Counted from the first letter of the stretch, positions 45,339-56,829 are shown. The stretch: 64,000 nt of DNA from Acinetobacter sp. ANC 7912 (GCF_039862785.1 NZ_CP156795.1:682001-746000); one strand, 5' to 3'. Notes: generated by a model from the sequence alone, not told the origin. Numbers and translations are program-made.

Positions 45339-47474
45339 ATGGCTCGTAAAACCCCAATTTCTCGTTACCGTAACATTGGTATCTCTGCGCATATCGATGC
45401 TGGTAAAACAACGACATCTGAACGTATCCTGTTCTACACAGGTGTATCTCACAAAATCGGTGAAGTACACGACGGTGCAGCAACTATGGACTGGATGGAA
45501 CAAGAGCAGGAACGTGGTATTACAATTACCTCTGCTGCGACTACTTGTTTCTGGTCAGGTATGTCTAAACAGTTCCCTGAACACCGCATCAACGTAATTG
45601 ACACTCCGGGACACGTAGACTTCACAGTAGAAGTTGAACGTTCTATGCGTGTTCTTGACGGTGCGTGCATGGTTTACTGTGCTGTAGGTGGTGTACAACC
45701 TCAGTCTGAAACTGTATGGCGTCAGGCTAACAAATATAAAGTGCCTCGTTTGGCATTCGTGAACAAGATGGACCGTACTGGTGCCAACTTCTTCCGTGTT
45801 GTTGAACAAATGAAAACACGTCTTGGTGCACACCCTGTACCAGTTGTGATTCCAGTGGGTGCTGAAGATACTTTCTCTGGTGTTATTGACTTGATCGAAA
45901 TGAAGTCAATCATCTGGGACGAAGCTTCTCAAGGTATGGAATTCACTTACGGTGACATCCCTGCTGATCTAGTTGATACTGCTAACGAATGGCGTACTAA
46001 CCTGGTTGAAGCGGCTGCTGAAGCATCTGAAGAGTTAATGGACAAATACCTGGAAGAAGGTGATCTTTCTAAAGAAGACATCATCGCGGGTATCCGTGCC
46101 CAAACTCTGGCTTGTGAAATCCAGCCAATGCTTTGTGGTTCAGCGTTCAAGAACAAAGGTGTTCAACGTATGTTGGACGCAGTAATTGAATTCCTGCCAG
46201 CTCCAGATGACGTTGAAGCGATCAAAGGTATCCTTGACGACAAAGCTGAAACTGAAGCTTCTCGTGAATCTTCAGACGATGCTCCGTTCTCTGCGTTAGC
46301 GTTCAAAATCATGAACGACAAGTTCGTAGGTAACTTGACATTCATACGTGTTTACTCTGGTGTTCTTCACCAAGGTGACTCAGTTTACAACCCTGTGAAA
46401 TCTAAACGTGAACGTATCGGCCGTATCGTGCAAATGCACGCGAACGAACGTCAAGACGTTGAAGAAATCCGTGCGGGTGATATCGCTGCGTGTGTAGGTC
46501 TTAAAGACGTAACTACTGGTGATACACTGTGTGACGAAAAAGCGATCATTACGCTTGAACGTATGGAATTCCCAGAGCCAGTAATTGCGCTTGCGGTTGA
46601 ACCTAAAACTAAAGCTGACCAAGAAAAAATGTCTATTGCTCTTGGCCGCTTAGCGAAAGAAGACCCTTCATTCCGCGTACGTACTGACGAAGAATCTGGT
46701 CAAACAATTATTTCTGGTATGGGTGAGCTTCACCTTGACATTATTGTTGACCGTATGAAACGTGAGTTCAACGTTGAAGCGAACATTGGTAAACCAATGG
46801 TTGCTTACCGTGAAACAATCAAAAAGACTGTTGAACAAGAAGGTAAATTCGTTCGTCAAACAGGTGGTAAAGGTAAATTCGGTCACGTATACGTACGTTT
46901 AGAACCGCTTGATCCTGAATCTGGTAAAGAATACGAATTCGCTGAAGAAGTTGTTGGTGGTGTAGTACCTAAAGAATTCTTCGGTGCGGTTGATAAAGGT
47001 ATTCAAGAACGTATGAAGAATGGTGTATTGGCTGGCTACCCAGTCGTTGGCGTTAAAGCTACACTGTTTGACGGTTCTTACCATGACGTCGACTCTGACG
47101 AATTGTCGTTCAAAATGGCAGGTTCTTATGCCTTCCGTGACGGTTTCATGAAAGCAGATCCTGTTCTTCTTGAACCTATCATGAAAGTTGAAGTAGAAAC
47201 TCCAGAAGACTACATGGGCGATATCATGGGTGACTTGAACCGTCGTCGTGGTATGGTTCAGGGTATGGACGACTTGCCTGGCGGTACTAAAGCGATCCGT
47301 GCTGAAGTTCCACTTGCTGAGATGTTTGGTTACGCGACTCAAATGCGTTCTATGTCTCAAGGTCGTGCGACTTACTCTATGGAATTTGCTAAATATGCTG
47401 AAACTCCACGTAACGTGGCTGAAGGCATCATCGCTAAATTCCAGTCTGGCGGTAAAAAAGGTGACGACGAGTAA
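45339..47474 (+). CDS. fusA: Elongation factor G
   Basis: A 711-residue translocase GTPase. G motifs are [36 protein letters not shown] and [10 protein letters not shown]; domains II to V follow, with [12 protein letters not shown] and the C-terminal [19 protein letters not shown]. The frame opens at ATG 45327, but ATG 45339 ([16 protein letters not shown]) matches the family start, and AGGA at 45323-45326 cannot serve the earlier codon. The stop codon lies in a 6-pair hairpin at 47471-47486. Confidence 0.97.
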   Translation: MARKTPISRYRNIGISAHIDAGKTTTSERILFYTGVSHKIGEVHDGAATMDWMEQEQERGITITSAATTCFWSGMSKQFPEHRINVIDTPGHVDFTVEVERSMRVLDGACMVYCAVGGVQPQSETVWRQANKYKVPRLAFVNKMDRTGANFFRVVEQMKTRLGAHPVPVVIPVGAEDTFSGVIDLIEMKSIIWDEASQGMEFTYGDIPADLVDTANEWRTNLVEAAAEASEELMDKYLEEGDLSKEDIIAGIRAQTLACEIQPMLCGSAFKNKGVQRMLDAVIEFLPAPDDVEAIKGILDDKAETEASRESSDDAPFSALAFKIMNDKFVGNLTFIRVYSGVLHQGDSVYNPVKSKRERIGRIVQMHANERQDVEEIRAGDIAACVGLKDVTTGDTLCDEKAIITLERMEFPEPVIALAVEPKTKADQEKMSIALGRLAKEDPSFRVRTDEESGQTIISGMGELHLDIIVDRMKREFNVEANIGKPMVAYRETIKKTVEQEGKFVRQTGGKGKFGHVYVRLEPLDPESGKEYEFAEEVVGGVVPKEFFGAVDKGIQERMKNGVLAGYPVVGVKATLFDGSYHDVDSDELSFKMAGSYAFRDGFMKADPVLLEPIMKVEVETPEDYMGDIMGDLNRRRGMVQGMDDLPGGTKAIRAEVPLAEMFGYATQMRSMSQGRATYSMEFAKYAETPRNVAEGIIAKFQSGGKKGDDE

Positions 47475-47486
47475 TCTTTCGATTAC
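47471..47486 (+). promoter_or_regulatory. Small hairpin spanning the fusA stop codon
   Basis: GTAATC (47471-47476) and GATTAC (47481-47486) with a TTTC loop; the TAA stop is in the left arm. It shares the TAATCTTTCGA core with the hairpin at the rpsL stop. Confidence 0.55.
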
Positions 47487-47521
47487 TATAAGCCCAACTA
47501 ATTCATAGTTAAAACCAAGTG

Positions 47522-47544
47522 CTCATGCAGTGATCCTGCATGAG
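47522..47544 (+). promoter_or_regulatory. Hairpin between fusA and tuf
   Basis: CTCATGCAG (47522-47530) and CTGCATGAG (47536-47544) form a perfect 9-pair stem around TGATC, just upstream of the tuf ribosome site AGGAAG. No T-run follows. It is a likely processing or stability element within the str message. Confidence 0.65.
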
Positions 47545-47565
47545 TAGTTCAAAAAGGAAGATCTC

Positions 47566-48756
47566 ATGGCTAAGGCTAAGTTCGAACGTAATAAGCCACA
47601 CGTTAACGTGGGCACAATCGGTCACGTTGACCATGGTAAAACAACTTTAACAGCTGCGATTGCAACTGTATGTGCTAAAAAATTCGGTGGTGAAGCGAAA
47701 GACTACGCTGCAATCGACTCTGCACCAGAAGAAAAAGCACGTGGTATTACAATTAACACTTCTCACGTAGAATACGACTCTCCAACTCGTCACTACGCTC
47801 ACGTAGACTGCCCAGGACACGCCGATTATGTTAAAAACATGATCACTGGTGCTGCTCAGATGGACGGTGCGATCCTTGTATGTGCTGCGACTGACGGTCC
47901 AATGCCACAAACTCGTGAACACATCCTGCTTTCTCGTCAGGTAGGTGTACCTTACATCGTTGTTTACCTGAACAAATGTGACCTTGTAGACGACGAAGAG
48001 CTTCTTGAGCTGGTTGAAATGGAAGTTCGTGAACTTCTTTCTACTTACGACTTCCCAGGTGACGACACTCCAGTAATCCGTGGTTCAGCTCTTGCTGCAC
48101 TGAACGGTGAAGCTGGTCAATATGGTGAAGACTCAGTAGTTGCTCTTGTTGAAGCGCTTGACTCTTACATCCCAGAGCCAGAACGTGCAATCGACCAACC
48201 ATTCTTGATGCCAATCGAAGACGTATTCTCAATTTCTGGTCGTGGTACAGTAGTAACTGGCCGTGTAGAAACTGGTGTAATCCGTGTTGGTGAAGAAGTT
48301 GAAATCGTTGGTATCAAAGATACAGCGAAAACAACTGTTACTGGCGTTGAAATGTTCCGTAAACTTCTTGACGAAGGCCGTGCTGGTGAGAACTGTGGTA
48401 TCTTGCTTCGTGGTACTAAACGTGAAGAAGTACAACGTGGTCAAGTACTTGCTAAACCAGGTACAATCAAACCGCATACTAAATTCGATGCAGAAGTATA
48501 CGTACTGTCTAAAGACGAAGGTGGTCGTCACACTCCATTCCTGAATGGTTACCGTCCACAGTTCTACTTCCGTACAACTGACGTAACTGGTGCGATCCAG
48601 TTGAAAGAAGGCGTTGAAATGGTAATGCCAGGTGACAACGTTGAAATGTCAGTAGAACTGATCCACCCAATCGCAATGGACGCAGGTCTGCGTTTTGCGA
48701 TCCGTGAAGGTGGTCGTACAGTTGGTGCTGGTGTAGTATCTCGCGTTACTGCTTAA
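47566..48756 (+). CDS. tuf: Elongation factor Tu
   Basis: A 396-residue aminoacyl-tRNA delivery GTPase. It has [17 protein letters not shown], the switch region [28 protein letters not shown] and NKCDLVDD, then beta-barrel domains ending in [15 protein letters not shown]. It is the last gene of the str operon. Acinetobacter genomes usually have a second near-identical tuf; only one is in this window. Codon choice is strongly biased, as expected for a highly expressed gene. Confidence 0.98.
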   Translation: MAKAKFERNKPHVNVGTIGHVDHGKTTLTAAIATVCAKKFGGEAKDYAAIDSAPEEKARGITINTSHVEYDSPTRHYAHVDCPGHADYVKNMITGAAQMDGAILVCAATDGPMPQTREHILLSRQVGVPYIVVYLNKCDLVDDEELLELVEMEVRELLSTYDFPGDDTPVIRGSALAALNGEAGQYGEDSVVALVEALDSYIPEPERAIDQPFLMPIEDVFSISGRGTVVTGRVETGVIRVGEEVEIVGIKDTAKTTVTGVEMFRKLLDEGRAGENCGILLRGTKREEVQRGQVLAKPGTIKPHTKFDAEVYVLSKDEGGRHTPFLNGYRPQFYFRTTDVTGAIQLKEGVEMVMPGDNVEMSVELIHPIAMDAGLRFAIREGGRTVGAGVVSRVTA

Positions 48757-48769
48757 TCACTGAATTGTG

Positions 48770-48799
48770 AAAAAAGCGTCCCTCTGGGGCGCTTTTTTT
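48770..48799 (+). terminator. str operon terminator
   Basis: AAAAAGCGTCCC and GGGGCGCTTTTT around a TCT loop (one G-U pair), ending in seven Ts, 14 bases after tuf. Confidence 0.93.
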
Positions 48800-48966
48800 A
48801 TGCCTAATTAAAGTAAAAATGAATTGTTGAACAAAAATAAAAAGCTGTCCTTAAGTGATATTTCACTGACCTTAACTGCAATGATGTCAAACAGATATGT
48901 AAGTAATATAACAATCAGAGAATAGAAAAATAGGGCCAGGTCGAGAAGATCTGCGGGAGGCGTTAC

Positions 48967-49848
48967 ATGAATGCTGAAGTAAAAATTACTAACCGTGCCG
49001 GTGCAAGTTTCCCGGTTCGTCGTATGAACTTTAATTTTGATCAGGTTCCGGAATACTGGATGAATGGATCAGCGGGGCTGACTCATTTTATGACAGCATT
49101 GTCTGCATTGTTTCCTGCAGGTGAAAAATTCTTTATCGACAGCGTGCGTGCGGTACGCAATCATCCAAAGCTGAAAGACAACGAAGCGCTACAGAAAGAA
49201 ATCTCTGCCTTTATTGGTCAAGAAGCCATGCATACTCAGGAACATGTTGGCTTTAATGCATCAGCGCAGAAATACGGTCATGATGTCGATACCCTAGATC
49301 GTTATACCGATAAAGTGATTCAAACTACACGTAAATTTATCGCTAAAGTAGCCCAGCCTGTGGGTATTACTCAGGAAATGGTGGACTTGACGGCTACTAC
49401 AGCACTGGAACATTTCACTGCGACCATTGCTTCTCAGCTACTGACCAATAGTCATATTCAAGAACTGATGAAAGATGACACGATGAAAACCATGTGGCTC
49501 TGGCATGCGATTGAAGAAAATGAGCATAAAGCGGTAGCTTATGATGTGTTTGAAAGTGTCTTTGGTAAAGGCCTGAAATCCTATGCGTTGCGTACCAGTT
49601 CGCTGGTGATTGCCATGGTCACTTTATTCTTTGTGCAAACTTACTTTGTGCTGCGTTTGCTGAAAGAAGACAGACAGCTGAATTTCGAAGCACTGAAAGA
49701 TATTTACCACTACGGTTATAGTCCTTCCAAAGGCATCATTACCGGTATGGGACGTGAAATGGCGATGTACTTCAAGCCAGGCTTTCATCCGAATGACCAT
49801 GATACACGTCGTTTGCTGGCGAACTGGAAAGCCAAACTTGGTCTGTAA
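48967..49848 (+). CDS. Predicted metal-dependent hydrolase (PF10118 type)
   Basis: A 293-residue helical protein of the predicted metal-dependent hydrolase family (COG3687). Glu and His clusters on helices look like a ferritin-type di-metal site: FIGQEAMHTQEHVGF, ATTALEHFTATI and LWHAIEENEHKAVAYDVFE. A hydrophobic stretch near residues 205-230 (SSLVIAMVTLFFVQTYFVL) suggests membrane association. The reaction is unknown. GGGAGG upstream of ATG 48967 gives a strong start. Monocistronic with its own terminator. Confidence 0.8.
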   Translation: MNAEVKITNRAGASFPVRRMNFNFDQVPEYWMNGSAGLTHFMTALSALFPAGEKFFIDSVRAVRNHPKLKDNEALQKEISAFIGQEAMHTQEHVGFNASAQKYGHDVDTLDRYTDKVIQTTRKFIAKVAQPVGITQEMVDLTATTALEHFTATIASQLLTNSHIQELMKDDTMKTMWLWHAIEENEHKAVAYDVFESVFGKGLKSYALRTSSLVIAMVTLFFVQTYFVLRLLKEDRQLNFEALKDIYHYGYSPSKGIITGMGREMAMYFKPGFHPNDHDTRRLLANWKAKLGL

Positions 49849-49861
49849 TTCGACAAGTCAT

Positions 49862-49890
49862 AAAGAGCGATTGAAATCGCTCTTTTTTTT
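49862..49890 (+). terminator. Terminator after the metal-hydrolase gene
   Basis: AAAGAGCGAT and ATCGCTCTTT around a TGAA loop, followed by a run of Ts. Confidence 0.92.
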
Positions 49891-49953
49891 ACTCGATTTT
49901 CAGCACAAAGTTTCTATAATGCGCAGGAGATTTTTATTGATAGATGAACGAAC

Positions 49954-50412
49954 ATGATTCGTTTGATGCAAACTTCTGATGTTGAAGCCGTCAGTCACAT
50001 TGAACAAAAAGTACAATCCCATCCATGGACGAAAAATCAATTTGCTGAAGCGGTGACTACGTATCAAAGCACGGTAATCGAGCAGGATGAAAAAGTCGTT
50101 GGTTTTTGTATTCTGCAGCCGGTGCTTGATGAAGCCAATTTGCTCTTAATGGCGATTGATCCGAGCCAGCAGGGTAGGGGCTTGGGCTATCAGTTGTTGG
50201 AAGAATCCATCCAGTTACTGAAAAATAATCCGGTACAGATTTTTCTGGAAGTCAGGGTAAGCAATACGCCTGCGATCAAGCTGTATGAGAAAGTTGGCTT
50301 TCACCAGATTGATTTGCGCAAGAACTATTATCCAAATCCGGATGGCAGCCGTGAGCATGCGATTATCATGGTGAAAGCCTGCACAGACGATTTTGCCAGC
50401 CTATTTAAATAA
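49954..50412 (+). CDS. rimI: Ribosomal protein S18-alanine N-acetyltransferase RimI
   Basis: A 152-residue GNAT enzyme that acetylates the N terminus of S18 and other proteins. It has the RimI pattern: VSHIEQKVQSHPWTKNQF, LLLMAIDPSQQGRGLGYQLLE with the acetyl-CoA pyrophosphate loop, VRVSNTPAIKLYEKVGFHQID, and RKNYYPNPDGSREHAIIM. It starts 105 bases after the preceding gene and is convergent with bpt. tsaB, a frequent neighbour elsewhere, is not here. Confidence 0.9.
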   Translation: MIRLMQTSDVEAVSHIEQKVQSHPWTKNQFAEAVTTYQSTVIEQDEKVVGFCILQPVLDEANLLLMAIDPSQQGRGLGYQLLEESIQLLKNNPVQIFLEVRVSNTPAIKLYEKVGFHQIDLRKNYYPNPDGSREHAIIMVKACTDDFASLFK

Positions 50413-50436
50413 CAAGAGATTTCTCGCCTGATGACG

Positions 50437-51252
50437 TTACTTGATAATTGAATTATTCCATCCGGAGGGTAGGGTCGTCATCAAGGAGTTTCCCAGGTGT
50501 TCGATCTCCTCGGCATTCAACATACGATTCAGGCGACGCCATTGCCCATCAATCAGTAGTTCCAGCGGTAGGTACTGGGATTTATAATTCATCTTGTTGG
50601 AATGCGGTACCCAATAGCCCAGATAAATAAATGGTAGGCTTAAGCTTTTAGCATGTTCAATCTGTTTCAGGATTGCAAATACACCGAGTGAGCGACGGTT
50701 CATGTCTGGATCAAAAAAGGTATAGACTGCAGAAATACCATCATCAAGCAAGTCACAGGTAGAAACGCTAATCAGCTGGCCATCTTGCCATAATTCCAGG
50801 AAGAAGCTGTTGGTACAGCTTTGCAGCAGGAATTTTTCGAACTGATCCCGGCTTGGTGGATACATGTCACCATCGGCATGACGTTCATTGATGTAGCGTT
50901 CATACAACGCATAGTGGGTATTAGTGGCGTCTTCTGGGGCGGTAATTCTAACGGTCAAGTCTTGGTTCCGTTTCCATGCTTTTTTCTGGGAGCTGTTCAT
51001 GGAAAATTCATGTACAGGCACACGGCAGGACAGACACTGACGGCAAAGGTGGCATTCAGGGCGATAAACGAAATCACCACTACGGCGGAAGCCGGTACGG
51101 GATAATTCAGAAAGGGTGACGACATCAATACGATGCGAAGGATCTAAAAACACCATACGCGCAGATTTGTTCGGCAGATAACTGCAGTCGTGTGGCGGGG
51201 TGATATAGTACTGTAAATCGTTCAGCAGGGACTTTGGGTGATAAGAGTTCAT
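50437..51252 (-). CDS. bpt: Aspartate/glutamate leucyltransferase Bpt
   Basis: Transfers Leu from Leu-tRNA to N-terminal Asp or Glu, feeding the N-degron pathway. The 271-residue Ate1-like protein has the N-terminal HDCSYLPNKSARMVFLDP and the Cys cluster VYRPECHLCRQCLSCRVPV, then the C-terminal GNAT-like domain with YTFFDPDMNRRSLGVFAILKQIEHAKSL cut around the FDP motif, and YLGYWVPHSNKMNYK. It follows aat by 21 bases, so both N-degron transferases form one operon. Confidence 0.93.
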   Translation of the reverse strand: MNSYHPKSLLNDLQYYITPPHDCSYLPNKSARMVFLDPSHRIDVVTLSELSRTGFRRSGDFVYRPECHLCRQCLSCRVPVHEFSMNSSQKKAWKRNQDLTVRITAPEDATNTHYALYERYINERHADGDMYPPSRDQFEKFLLQSCTNSFFLELWQDGQLISVSTCDLLDDGISAVYTFFDPDMNRRSLGVFAILKQIEHAKSLSLPFIYLGYWVPHSNKMNYKSQYLPLELLIDGQWRRLNRMLNAEEIEHLGNSLMTTLPSGWNNSIIK

Positions 51253-51273
51253 AGCAAATTCCCTCTGTTATTT

Positions 51274-52029
51274 TCATTCATCTAATTGCGCGTTTATCGC
51301 TATTGTTTTACTTGAAAATACACCCTCCTGATATTTTTGCCAATTGATAGACGGCTGATTTATCACATCTTGTAACGAATTAAGATACGCCTGGCGAGAA
51401 ATTGTACTAGCTCCAAGGCTAAGTAAATGATCATTAACGAGTTGACAATCGATCCAGGGCAGCTGATTTTCCTGTCCAATCAACATCAAGGTATAAAATG
51501 CCATTTTGGAGACATCAGTACGGGTACTAAACATAGATTCGCCAAAACAGCCTTTGCCAATGGTCACACCATACAGTCCACCTACCACCTGGTTTTCTTC
51601 CCAAACTTCAATGCTATAGCCATAGCCGGCATCAAATAGGTTACAGTATCCTTCAATAATATCCTCAGTAATCCAGGTGTCATCAGCATAAACACGTGGC
51701 AGGGAACAAGAGCGGATCACTCTCTCAAAAGCATGATTCACAGTAATTTGATAATCATACTTTTTCATATTGCGAATCAGGGATTTGCTGGGGTGGTATT
51801 CGTGAGGCCGGATAATGCAGCGCGGTTCCGGGCTCCACCAGCAGATTGGATCATTTTCTGAAAACCATGGAAACAGGCCATGGGTATAGGCTTCATATAA
51901 TGTAGATGGTTCAAGGTCGGCCCCAATACAAATCAGGCCCTGACCTTCAGGATCTGCTTCGACAGGATTGGGGAAAATGTACTGTGAAGGAGGAAGAGGC
52001 TGCATACAAGAACCCAAGTGGAAAATCAT
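51274..52029 (-). CDS. aat: Leucyl/phenylalanyl-tRNA--protein transferase Aat
   Basis: Adds Leu or Phe to N-terminal Lys or Arg for ClpAPS-dependent turnover. The 251-residue protein has the family motifs [70 protein letters not shown] and [19 protein letters not shown] 52029 is used; ATG 52005 (MQPLPPSQ) is a plausible later start. It lies downstream of trxB, separated by the trxB terminator. Confidence 0.94.
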   Translation of the reverse strand: MIFHLGSCMQPLPPSQYIFPNPVEADPEGQGLICIGADLEPSTLYEAYTHGLFPWFSENDPICWWSPEPRCIIRPHEYHPSKSLIRNMKKYDYQITVNHAFERVIRSCSLPRVYADDTWITEDIIEGYCNLFDAGYGYSIEVWEENQVVGGLYGVTIGKGCFGESMFSTRTDVSKMAFYTLMLIGQENQLPWIDCQLVNDHLLSLGASTISRQAYLNSLQDVINQPSINWQKYQEGVFSSKTIAINAQLDE

Positions 52030-52046
52030 CTTGGATTATCATACAT

Positions 52047-52079
52047 AAAAAAACCGCCCAAGATGGACGGCTTTTTTTT
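52047..52079 (-). terminator. trxB terminator
   Basis: On the minus strand GCCGTCCA and TGGGCGGT pair (one mismatch) around TCT and end in a T-run. It lies between trxB and aat. Confidence 0.85.
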
Positions 52080-52091
52080 GGCTGCTTGGTC

Positions 52092-53075
<984 letters not shown>

Positions 53076-53139
53076 TTATTGAATTATACGGGAAACTGTA
53101 TAACAGTGGTGTGAGATTAAAGTCGATATTATTGATCAT

Positions 53140-53153
53140 TCAAATCGATTTGA
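53140..53153. promoter_or_regulatory. Perfect 14-base palindrome between trxB and ftsK
   Basis: TCAAATCGATTTGA is a perfect palindrome 92 bases upstream of trxB and 157 bases upstream of ftsK. Its size and symmetry suit a dimeric repressor operator. I cannot assign a regulator. Confidence 0.45.
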
Positions 53154-53309
53154 GCTATATAGAGACGATAGACAACAAGGACGCTGCACAGTTGCACAAT
53201 ACTGCATCTTTTTTCGTGTAACAGGTGCATAATAAGCATTTTATTGCGTCGTTTTTTTGAATCATAATAGCAAAAGAACATTCATGAAGAATTCGCTACA
53301 GGACAGTAT

Positions 53310-56300
53310 ATGACAACGGTGTCGAGTGCTTATGCACAGCGCTTAGTAATGACATTATTTTTAGTCTCATTTGGGATTTATCTGTTTCTTGCAACAGTAA
53401 CCTATACGCCATTTGATCCAGGCTGGATGCACATTTCCAGTGATACCCAGACTGTGTCCAATGCCAGTGGTGTTGCAGGGGCGTGGATCTCAGACCTACT
53501 GTTTGGTTTTCTGGGCTGGGCGAGTTTGCTGATTCCACTGTATCTGTTTATTGAAGCGATCCAGGTGTGGTGGCCACGCAGCTTCCTGAACCGTCCTTTC
53601 CGCTATGCGGCGCAATTCTTCCTGTTATTGACCACTTCTGCATTGATGTTCCTGTTCTGGGAAGTGCCAGCAGATACTTTAGATAATTCTTCAGGTGGCA
53701 TCATCGGTTATGAGCTGGGCCAGAGCCTGGAACAGCTGCTTACAATTTATGGTGCAGCGGTATTCCTGATTGCACTATGGTTCCTACTATTTACATTGGC
53801 ATTTGGGGTGAAATGGAACAAGACCTGGAGCAGCCTCAAAGCAGCTCCGGCTTATTTGCAGGATCTATTCTATCGTAATGTACCGGAAGGGGAGAGTGAC
53901 TTTGATCGTTCCATGCTGGCAGCGAAGAAAGATGTGGTAGCTCTGAAAAAGGCTGTGCCTACACCAGTGATTCCTGTACCAGAACATGAACCCGTCGCGA
54001 TTGATCCTGTGGTGCATGACCATATCGCAGAACGTCTGTTTGATGATATTGCCGACCGTGAACTGGAAGCACAGCAGAAGCAACATGTAGAGCCTGAACT
54101 GAGTCCTGAAGATGAAGAATTTGAAAAGACGCTGGAAAAAGCCCATCGTCTGGTGCAGGATTCAAACCGAATTATTACTACCGGTGAAGTCTGGCGTGCT
54201 TTGAACTCTGATGAAGATCAGCGTCATAAGCAGGATATTGATGCATTGCTGAAGGCGGCAGAAGAAAATCAGCCAGTATCAACATCAACTCATTCTGAAC
54301 CAGTTACTTCAACACTTGTAGCCCCAATTGAAGATATTAAGGCACATTTAAAAGCTGAAACTTCAGTTCCAATGACAACAGCTAAAAAAGGCTTGGACTG
54401 GGATGATGATGAAATTTTTGATGAGTTACTGGCAGCCGTACCAGCAGGCAAAACTGCGACGGATGTGCATACGCCATTTACTACCCCTACAGCTACTGAA
54501 CAGCCAACTTTAAGAATTGTTGAAGACCTGCCTGCAACTGCGGCGGCAGCAAGTGCTGCTGTAGTAACAGGGGTGAGCAACGCAGTACCTCATGCTCCAT
54601 CGGTACGCAATGCACTGGAAACTGACTTTGATGATCTGGATGATTTGCTGGTTGAAGAGATTGAACCAGCACAGCCAGTACGAGCATCCAGCTATGCCCA
54701 GTCTTCTGCTTTTGTAAAAGCACCAATTCAGCACCAAGGTATTGATGTGCCTAAAGCTGTAAATCCAACTGTTGCTGAACAGCAAAATTCTGATGCAGTT
54801 AAAGTTCCTTTATCCAAAGAAGAATTTATTGAAGCCTGGCAGGAAACTGCAGGCGCGCCTCAGGATGAAGATGATTTCGACTTTGATGCCCCATTGACGG
54901 ATTCTATGGGGCGTCCATTATCGCGTGCCATGATGGTGGCAGAACGCCGTAAAGATCTGCCGCCCTTGCCAGGTTTGGAACTGTTAGATGAAGTTGATCC
55001 AAACAAGAAGGTTAATTTTACAGAAGAGCAGCTATCCCGTCTGTCTGAATTGCTGGAAATCAAGCTGCAGGAATTCAATGTTAAGGCGAAAGTAGTCGAA
55101 GCTCAGCCTGGTCCAGTCGTGACCCGTTTTGAACTGGATCTGGCACCGGGTGTGAAAGCTTCTAAGGTGACCAATATTTCCCGCGACTTGGCACGTTCGA
55201 TGTCGATGGCATCGGTGCGTGTGGTGGAAGTCATTCCGGGCAAGCCATATATTGGGATTGAAGTGCCAAACAGTACCCGTGAAATGGTACGCCTGATTGA
55301 ACTGGTCAAAACGCCCAAATTTGAAGATCCGAATGGCATTCTGTCGATGGCCATGGGTAAAGACATTTCTGGTAATCCGGTGATTACTGAGCTCGGTAAA
55401 GCACCGCATATGTTGGTTGCCGGTACCACAGGTTCGGGTAAATCTGTTGCAGTGAACTCGATGATCTTGTCGATGCTGCTGAAATATACACCAGATCAAT
55501 TACGACTCATTCTGATTGACCCAAAACAGCTGGAACTGGCCAACTATAACGATATTCCGCACCTGTTGACGCCTGTAGTCACTGACATGAAAGATGCGGT
55601 CAGCGCATTGAACTGGTGTGTTAATGAAATGGAACGCCGTTACAAGCTGATGTCTTTCCTGAAAATCCGTAAGCTAAGTGACTATAACCGTAAGGTGGAA
55701 GAAGCTTTAGCCAATGGCGAAGACCTGTTTGATCCAACCTGGAAAGCCAGCGAATCTGTGGCAGGGGAACGTGCTCCTCGTTTGACTCCACTTCCTTCTA
55801 TTGTGATTGTTGCCGACGAGTTTGCGGACATGATCATGCAGGTGGGTAAAAAAGCGGAAGAGATGATTACCCGTCTGGCACAGAAATCCCGTGCTGCCGG
55901 TATTCACTTGTTGCTGGCAACCCAACGTCCTTCGGTGGATGTGATTACCGGTCTGATTAAAGCCAACATCCCGACCCGTGTGGCACTGCGTGTCAACTCG
56001 AAAATTGACTCACGTACCATTCTGGATGCAGGTGGTGCAGAAGACCTGCTCGGCCATGGTGACATGCTGTTCCTTGGCCCTGGCAAGATCGAGCCGGAAC
56101 GTGTACATGGTGCCTTTATTGCCGATGATGAAGTCAACCGGATTTGTGATGCATGGCGTGAACGTGGTGCACCGAATTATGTGGATGAAATCCTGACCCC
56201 ATTTGATGAAGAACCAAGTAGCCGGGGCTTTGAAGATGGCGGAGACGGTGGTTCAGATCGTGACCCGCTGTATGACCAGTGTGTATCCTTCGTGCTGGAA

Positions 56301-56441
56301 ACCCGTAAGGCATCCACTTCATCGCTACAGCGTAAATTTAGTCTGGGTTATAACCGTGCGGCACGGATCATTGACCAGATGGAAGAAAATGGTATTGTGA
56401 GCTCGATGGGAGCGAACGGTAAACGTGAGATTTTGGTTTAA
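53310..56441 (+). CDS. ftsK: DNA translocase FtsK
   Basis: Septal DNA pump that clears the closing septum and activates XerCD at dif. The 1043-residue protein has an N-terminal membrane domain with about four helices (to residue 170), an acidic Ala/Pro-rich linker (about 170-560, shorter than in E. coli), the RecA-like motor with Walker A AGTTGSGKSVAVN (near 705), LRLILIDPKQLELANYNDIP and the Walker B strand SIVIVADEFADMIM, and a C-terminal winged-helix gamma domain (about 985-1043, SSLQRKFSLGYNRAARIIDQ) that reads KOPS. Monocistronic with a strong terminator. Confidence 0.96.
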   Translation: MTTVSSAYAQRLVMTLFLVSFGIYLFLATVTYTPFDPGWMHISSDTQTVSNASGVAGAWISDLLFGFLGWASLLIPLYLFIEAIQVWWPRSFLNRPFRYAAQFFLLLTTSALMFLFWEVPADTLDNSSGGIIGYELGQSLEQLLTIYGAAVFLIALWFLLFTLAFGVKWNKTWSSLKAAPAYLQDLFYRNVPEGESDFDRSMLAAKKDVVALKKAVPTPVIPVPEHEPVAIDPVVHDHIAERLFDDIADRELEAQQKQHVEPELSPEDEEFEKTLEKAHRLVQDSNRIITTGEVWRALNSDEDQRHKQDIDALLKAAEENQPVSTSTHSEPVTSTLVAPIEDIKAHLKAETSVPMTTAKKGLDWDDDEIFDELLAAVPAGKTATDVHTPFTTPTATEQPTLRIVEDLPATAAAASAAVVTGVSNAVPHAPSVRNALETDFDDLDDLLVEEIEPAQPVRASSYAQSSAFVKAPIQHQGIDVPKAVNPTVAEQQNSDAVKVPLSKEEFIEAWQETAGAPQDEDDFDFDAPLTDSMGRPLSRAMMVAERRKDLPPLPGLELLDEVDPNKKVNFTEEQLSRLSELLEIKLQEFNVKAKVVEAQPGPVVTRFELDLAPGVKASKVTNISRDLARSMSMASVRVVEVIPGKPYIGIEVPNSTREMVRLIELVKTPKFEDPNGILSMAMGKDISGNPVITELGKAPHMLVAGTTGSGKSVAVNSMILSMLLKYTPDQLRLILIDPKQLELANYNDIPHLLTPVVTDMKDAVSALNWCVNEMERRYKLMSFLKIRKLSDYNRKVEEALANGEDLFDPTWKASESVAGERAPRLTPLPSIVIVADEFADMIMQVGKKAEEMITRLAQKSRAAGIHLLLATQRPSVDVITGLIKANIPTRVALRVNSKIDSRTILDAGGAEDLLGHGDMLFLGPGKIEPERVHGAFIADDEVNRICDAWRERGAPNYVDEILTPFDEEPSSRGFEDGGDGGSDRDPLYDQCVSFVLETRKASTSSLQRKFSLGYNRAARIIDQMEENGIVSSMGANGKREILV

Positions 56442-56461
56442 TACCAGAATCTCCAAGCAAT

Positions 56462-56491
56462 AAAAAAAGCCTGCATCAAGCAGGCTTTTTT
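56462..56491 (+). terminator. ftsK terminator
   Basis: GCCTGC and GCAGGC around ATCAA, with A-run and T-run flanks, 20 bases after ftsK. Confidence 0.92.
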
Positions 56492-56508
56492 GTGTGACCT
56501 AGAAAGTC

Positions 56509-56796
56509 TTAAGCAAATTTTGCAAGAACTTCCAGGAATTCAGCACTGTGACGTGGGAATTTGGCAATCACGTCATGAATACGCTCGCCTTCAGGATTGG
56601 TGGCATTGATATCACGACCATCAGCAACGAATTTAGTCAACAGACGTTCATAGTCATATGGACGCATGTGTTTATATGCATGATATAGCACATGAAAATC
56701 CGCGTTTACGCCTGCAGGAGGTAATTGATTGAGATAGGCAAATACACGCTCATCTGACCATTCTTCGTTAAACGTTGCCGGTTGAGACAATGCCAT
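56509..56796 (-). CDS. Small conserved protein, PA4642-like
   Basis: A 95-residue soluble protein that I recall as the PA4642-type family of Pseudomonadales; no function is known to me. It is rich in aromatic and acidic residues (TFNEEWSDERVFAYLNQLPP, FHVLYHAYKHMRPYDYERLL) and ends in a helical FLEVLAKFA. AAGGAG at good distance selects ATG 56796 over a GTG one codon earlier. It is convergent with ftsK and downstream of minE, with the multibranched repeat in between. Confidence 0.65.
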   Translation of the reverse strand: MALSQPATFNEEWSDERVFAYLNQLPPAGVNADFHVLYHAYKHMRPYDYERLLTKFVADGRDINATNPEGERIHDVIAKFPRHSAEFLEVLAKFA

Positions 56797-56829
56797 CACA
56801 AACTCCTTGATATAATTTTCGATATGAAA

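Noticed and set aside
45555..45833. Minus-strand frames opposite fusA and tuf
   Set aside because: Antisense shadows caused by strong codon bias in highly expressed genes; no start context and no motifs.
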